Assembly (NCBI GenBank): GCA_965112735.1
Contig: OZ218951.1
Coordinates: 1-64,000, forward strand
Direction of reading: 5' to 3'
Length of the DNA: 64,000 nt
Source: Phaeosaccion multiseriatum
Taxonomy: Eukaryota > Ochrophyta, other classes
A program made the position numbers and the translations under genes. The notes below the pieces were generated by a model that did not search any database, was not told the DNA's origin, and worked only from the letters and a program-made list of their open reading frames with translations. This document shows positions 59,782 through 64,000 of the stretch, piece after piece. The stretch's first letter is position 1, and each line of letters begins with the position of its first letter.

Positions 59782-60060
59782 ATGGAAGGCCTTCTCGCCG
59801 AGCGGTAGCCCACCAGTAGACCGCGCTATCTAAGTGATTGAGCTCTCCCTCTCTCGCCGCCTTCTCCAACTCTCTCCCCTCCCTCCCTCCCTCTTCCCCT
59901 CCTCCCTCCTCCACCTTTCCTCTCCCTACTCCCCTCCTCTGATAACCCTGCTGCGCACTACGCACCTGCTCGTTGGCGGTGGCCTTATTCCTGGCCACCG
60001 TCGCCTGTGAGCCCCCCTCTCTTCTCACGAGCAGCACTAATACCAGCGAAGACGAGCAGC
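59782..60060 (-). pseudogene. Inverted partial copy of exon 2 of the neighbouring plus-strand gene
   Basis: On the minus strand, 59957-60016 reads GGSQATVARNKATANEQ followed by a GTGCGT donor, matching GGSQATVARNKATAHEQ plus GTGCGT in the real gene (exon 60448-60508). Homology continues into the adjoining intron sequence. No first exon with a signal peptide, and no downstream exons, accompany this copy, so it looks like a non-functional fragment. Confidence 0.7.
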
Positions 60061-60712
60061 ACGAACCACCGGAAGGAGGAGTCTAGTGAGGAAAGGATAG
60101 GGGGAAGAGGGGTGGAAGGGAAAGGGAAGGGAAGGGCTGGAGGGCTGGAGGCAAGGAGCTAGGAGAGGAAGACGATGCGCGGCTGCAGGGCGACAGCGCT
60201 TCTATTGATGGGCATGGTTGTGTGTCTGCTGATTCTAGTGCTGCCATTGCATGTGGAGGCGAGGTGAGTGGAAGGAGGAGTCTCTGCTGCTGGAGCCGCA
60301 GCAACCACCGTCAGCATGTCTTCGACAATCACATCGTCCTCTTATGCCTCCGTGTTGAGTCGTTCTTGCTCGTCCCTGAACCCTGGCCACTGTCTCGGTC
60401 TTGCCATGTCCTGCCCTCCCGTCTCCCTCTCCCTCCCTGTGCTGCAGGTGGGGACAGGGGGGCTCACAGGCGACGGTGGCCAGGAATAAGGCCACCGCCC
60501 ACGAGCAGGTGCGTAGTGCGCAGCAGGATTATGAGGCAGAGGAGGGGAGTAGGGGGAGAGGAAAGGTGGACGAGGCAGGAGGGGCAGTAGGGAGTGAGGG
60601 AGGAAGAGAGGGGATGGAGAAGGACGAGACAGGGAGAGGGGTTGATGCCCGCTCAATCACTTAGATAGATACGCGGTCTACTGGTGGGCCACCGCACGAG
60701 TAGGCCTTCCAT
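59782..60712. repeat. Imperfect inverted repeat between the head-to-head genes
   Basis: Left arm 59782-60016 and right arm about 60452-60712 are reverse complements with indels, sharing for example CTCAATCACTTAGATAG, GGTCTACTGGTGGGC and GGCCTTCCAT. The spacer contains the start and first exon of the plus-strand gene (60175-60263). Confidence 0.85.
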
Positions 60713-61532
60713 GGCCTAGCCTGAACCCGAACAGCCTGACTGACCCCCAAGTGTCGCAACCTCTTGCCTAGCCTGACGCCAAGTGTGGCAACCCCTGCTG
60801 GCCTTTGGCTGTAGGTGCGGATTGATGTGCTGGCGGAGCTTGGGGAAGACGCTTCGGAGGCGGACAGACTGCACAGAGAGCGGGTGAGGCACACGGAGCT
60901 GGCAGCAGATGCGTCTCAATGGGGGACTGGGGACTGGCCTCTGCCTCCGTCTACTCTTCCACCGTCCGTAGGCCCTCATTCGACAGAATGAGCGAATCAG
61001 TGCAGCCTCCTATACCCTGAGCAGCGCGCGCCCTCACACCACACACACACACACAAACACACACACATACACACGCAGGAGGTGCTGGCGGAGAGGAAGG
61101 CTTTAGCGATGGAGGCGGAGAGGGCCCGTCTGGAGAGCATTCGAAACGACCCCGTCAGAGAGGGCTACTACGTGCGGGTGAGGACACCCGAAACCTGTGA
61201 TATACCTGCCTGTCTGTCTGCCTATCTGTACGTATGTCGGCATGCCTGCCTTCCTCACGCTCAGTGCTTGTCCCAACCTCTGTCTGCATATGCCTACCTG
61301 CCTTTGACTTGCCCTCTCTGCCCGTCCATGTGCCTGCCTGCTTCCCTCTCTGCCTGTCCATGTGCCTATCCATATGTCTGCCCATATGCCCGCCACAGCT
61401 CATGGCCCTGGCGGGCCTTGCTGTGCTTGCAGGGTGCGCTGTGTACGCCTTCCGAGACGACCTCGGAGAGAGCTTCGACGCCGTGGGGAGAGACAAGGCC
61501 GGAGCCACGTGGACTGCCCCGGAAGGGGGCAA

Positions 61533-61569
<37 letters not shown>

Positions 61570-61599
61570 GGTAGTGACGGCAGCAAGAAGGAGAAGTGA
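60175..61599 (+). CDS. Small secretory-pathway membrane protein (paralogue 2)
   Basis: Five exons: 60175-60263, 60448-60508, 60815-60883, 61079-61177, 61399-61599; phases agree and give 172 residues. A clear signal peptide (ALLLMGMVVCLLILVLPLHV ending EA) is followed by a charged, helix-prone region (VRIDVLAELGEDASEADRLH; EVLAERKALAMEAERARLES), a single C-terminal membrane segment LAGLAVLAGCAVYAFRDDLG and a tail with a poly-Ala run coded by a GCA repeat (about 61530-61568). Topology suggests a type I-like membrane protein of the ER, cell surface or a plastid membrane. No known family recognised. It lies head-to-head with the 57847-59610 gene. Confidence 0.75.
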
Positions 61600-61710
61600 C
61601 AGGCAAAGACACTGAGTCGACTAGGCGTGATATGTGAGCATAACAAACGATTCATATTACATCAAGTTGAAGTCAACATAGGCGCTGCTGTGCTGCTGCC
61701 GCCCTTACCT

Positions 61711-62189
61711 ACCCTACTGTCGAGGATGCTAGAAAGAAGGGTGTTCACCTCCCTCCTCTGTCCTCCTTATGCTATGCTACGCAAATTGCTTCATCGTACT
61801 CTCTAACCCTACTGTCGAGGATGCTAGAAAGAAGGGTGTTCCCCTCCCTCCTCTGTCCTCCTTATGCTATGCTACGCAAAGTGCTTCATCGTACTCTCTA
61901 ACCCTACTGTCGAGGATGCTAGAAAGAAGGGTGTTCCCCTCCCTCCTCTGTCCTCCTTATGCTATGCTACGCAAAGTGCTTCATCGTACTCTCTAACCCT
62001 ACTGTCGAGGATGCTAGAAAGAAGGGTGTTCCCCTCCCTCCTCTGTCCTCCTTATGCTATGCTACGCAAAGTGCTTCATCGTACTCTCTAACCCTACTGT
62101 CGAGGATGCTAGAAAGAAGGGTGTTCCCCTCCCTCCTCTGTCCTCCTTGTGCTATGTTACACAGAGCGCTTGCTATCGCACTCTCTAAG
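61711..62189. repeat. 95-bp tandem repeat, five copies
   Basis: Copies begin at 61711, 61806, 61901, 61996 and 62091 (ACCCTACTGTCGAGG...). The first four are nearly identical. The fifth degenerates after about 55 bp and ends at the stop codon of the minus-strand gene at 62185. The array fills the gap between two convergent genes and is open in one plus frame only because it lacks stops. Confidence 0.92.
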
Positions 62190-64000
62190 GCGCTACCCAG
62201 GCCGTCCTGCCCGGCCTGTTTGTCTTCCAATCACTCTTCCTCACTTCAGGAGCAGCGTCGGACCCTGGCGCTCCATCTCCTTCCTCTCCCGAGCACTGCT
62301 GGCCGGGGCACATGATGACGCTTCCGCACGATGATCCCGCATTGGCAGCGAGGTACTTGGCAGAGCCTGTCGAGAGGAGGAGGGCAGTGAGCATTAGGCG
62401 CAGAAGGGGGACAATTGGGCCGCGCTGGGAAGGGAGACTAGCCTAGCCCGACCCCAGCTTCGGCTCCTGTGGACCGAGCGAGCGAGGGCGATCATCTCGA
62501 GCCCGCCTCGCCTCGCTTCGGTCAAAGGCTCACCTTCCGTACTGTAGCAACCCCTGCACTCCCTTTGGAGGCCGAACATTCCGCACCACAGCCCGTCCAG
62601 GGAGGGCTCTTCATCGAGGCACGAGGTGTCGCAGAACAGCCCCTTCATCTGCTGCTCGAGCTCCATTGACTGCTCCTCAGTCAGGTGCGTCGTATCGCAC
62701 ACGCAGTCCGCATCGGGCACCAGGGGGGCGGTAGTAGCCTCAGGCCCCATAGCTAGTGGGCACCTCCACCTCCACCTCCACTGTCATGGGCGTGGGGAGG
62801 ACGGGGTAGACAGGGACGTCCTCTTCGCCGCACACGTTGAGCTCTCCTGCACAAAAACACACACACACACGCAGGGACAGACAGACGAGGGGAGTGAGAG
62901 CCTGCAAGGGATGGCGAGGTGAGCGACATTCTCGACAGCCACAGTGGTACTCCGCCTAAGGAGTAGCCCTCTGTCGTAAGCTTCAAGTCACGAACGGTTA
63001 CGTACCTGCAGGGGTGTCGGGGTGCTCCGCGACATACTTTGCCGCGCCCTCCTCCGTGTAGCAAGCTCTGCAATTCTTGCCAGCCTCGAAGATGTCGCAG
63101 TGGCTGGAGGGGAGGGGAGACAAGAGGCCAGTCACAAATGCCAGCGGTGAAGGAGCATGAGGATGAGAACACACAAGGGCAGCAGCGAGAAGAGGGGGTG
63201 AGGAGTGGAGACCTTTTCCCCGCCGTCTTCATGGACGCTATTCAGGGCGCTCTGGCAACCGACTGCACTCCCAGTGACTTAATCACTTCCCCTACTCACA
63301 TTCCGCCGAAGGTGGGGTGTCCAGACGTGCACGTGACGTCACACACGAGGCGCTTGTGGTGCTCGTCAAGATACTTCTGGTCGTCCTCCGTCAGGGGGGC
63401 GCAGCAGGGCTTGGTGGGGGCGGGGGTCATAGGGTAAGGCGTCGGCTTCGGTGTCGGTGCCACTGTAGGAGGCGCTGTCCAGGCCTTGGTGGGGGGCAAG
63501 GTGTCTTCCGGGGTAGGAGGTGCTGTCCATGCCTTGGTTGGGGCGGGCGTCGGATGCGGCGTCGGCTTCGGTGTCGGTGCCACTGTAGGAGGTGCTGTCC
63601 AGGCCTTGGTGGGGGGCAAGGTGTCTTCCGGGGTAGGAGGTGCTGTCCAGGCCTTGGTTGGGGCGGGCGTCGGATGCGGCGTCGGCTTCGGTGTCGGTGC
63701 CACTGTAGGAGGTGCTGTCCAGGCCTTGGTGGGGGGCAAGGTGTCTTCCGGGATAGGAGGTGCTGTCCAGGCCTTGGTGGGGGCGGGCGTCGGATGCGGC
63801 GTCGGCTTCGGTGTCGGTGCCACTGTAGGAGGTGCTGTCCAGGCCTTGGTGGGGGGCAAGGTGTCTTCCGGGGTAGGAGGTGCTGTCCAGGCCTTGGTTG
63901 GGGCGGGCGTCGGATGCGGCGTCGGCTTCGGTGTCGGTGCCACTGTAGGAGGTGCTGTCCAGGCCTTGGTGGGGGGCAAGGTGTCTTCCGGGGTAGGAGG
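62185..64000 (-). CDS. Secreted-type Pro/Thr-repeat and Cys-rich protein, partial (5' end outside window)
   Basis: Exons seen: 63300-64000 (open at the edge), 63006-63103, 62534-62846, 62185-62369. The first part is Pro/Thr-rich repeat (PPTKAWTAPPTVAPTPKP). It is followed by two copies of a Cys-rich module: one with CCAPLTEDDQKYL, LVCDVTC, HCDIFEAGKNCRACYTEEGAAKYVAEH, the other with CVCDTTHLTEEQ, LFCDTSC, WCGMFGLQRECRGCYSTEGSAKYLAAN. This architecture suits a cell-wall or secreted protein with disulfides. The 62534-62846 exon is out of frame by one base: GGGG (62745-62748) would need three G to join VPTSYG to PEATTAP. A sequencing error or a real frameshift are both possible. Confidence 0.7.
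63437..64000 (-). repeat. 120-bp coding tandem repeat (Pro/Thr-rich, 40 residues per unit)
   Basis: Nearly identical 120-bp units, visible as matching lines at 63601, 63721, 63841 and 63961, encode alternating TKAWTAPPTVAPTPKPTPHP and TPAPTKAWTAPPTPEDTLPP. The array continues past the window edge. Confidence 0.93.

Noticed and set aside
61769-62315. Repeated ORFs MLCYAKCFIVLSNPTVEDAR in the 95-bp array
   Set aside because: The frame stays open only because three units give a multiple of three without stops; overlapping near-identical ORFs start in each copy.
1-64000. tRNA, rRNA or other structured RNA genes
   Set aside because: I looked for cloverleaf-like and conserved rRNA segments and found none I could support by eye.

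Overview
The window reads as the left end of a chromosome from a eukaryotic microbe. It opens with C-strand telomeric CCCTAA sequence, followed by about 12.8 kb of subtelomeric 42-bp satellite, then dense intron-containing genes with GT-AG splice sites and GC-rich, microsatellite-laden introns. TTAGGG telomeres, signal-peptide proteins with Cys/Pro-rich extracellular modules, a bipartite-looking presequence and a giant modular type I polyketide synthase (PKS) together suggest a microalga, possibly a stramenopile such as a eustigmatophyte. That placement is inference; no rRNA, tRNA or marker gene is present to fix it.

Layout: 1-4352 telomere-type repeats (mostly CCTGG pentamers, suspected base-calling artefact). 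4351-17136 satellite, about 297 copies of a 42-bp unit, interrupted at 9606-9911 by a small insertion flanked by 5-bp target duplications and ending in TTAGGG repeats. 17326-43691 (minus) one 13-exon PKS gene predicted to encode about 7,950 residues. 43692-46477 no supported gene. 46478-51628 (plus) a 10-exon gene of unknown function with a signal peptide. 52089-57631 (minus) a long coiled-coil protein. 57847-59610 (minus) and 60175-61599 (plus) two head-to-head small secretory-pathway membrane proteins that look like distant paralogues, with an inverted partial duplication between them. 61711-62189 a 95-bp tandem array. 62185-64000 (minus) a Pro/Thr-repeat and Cys-rich secreted protein running off the window.

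The centrepiece is the PKS. I traced all thirteen exons and every splice phase is consistent. Domain order is FAAL-ACP-KS-ACP-[KS-AT-DH-ER-KR-ACP]x2-KS-AT-ACP-[membrane helices + left-handed beta-helix]x3-thioester reductase. It should activate a free fatty acid as an acyl-adenylate, extend it with malonyl units through two fully reducing modules and one non-reducing module, and release it reductively at a membrane. This logic resembles systems that make long-chain keto-ols and diols. All four KS domains are split by a phase-2 intron at the same place, so the two central exons each equal one complete, frame-neutral module. The last extension module carries the scar of an internal deletion of DH-ER-KR. 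The gene therefore records how a eukaryotic modular PKS can grow and lose domains.
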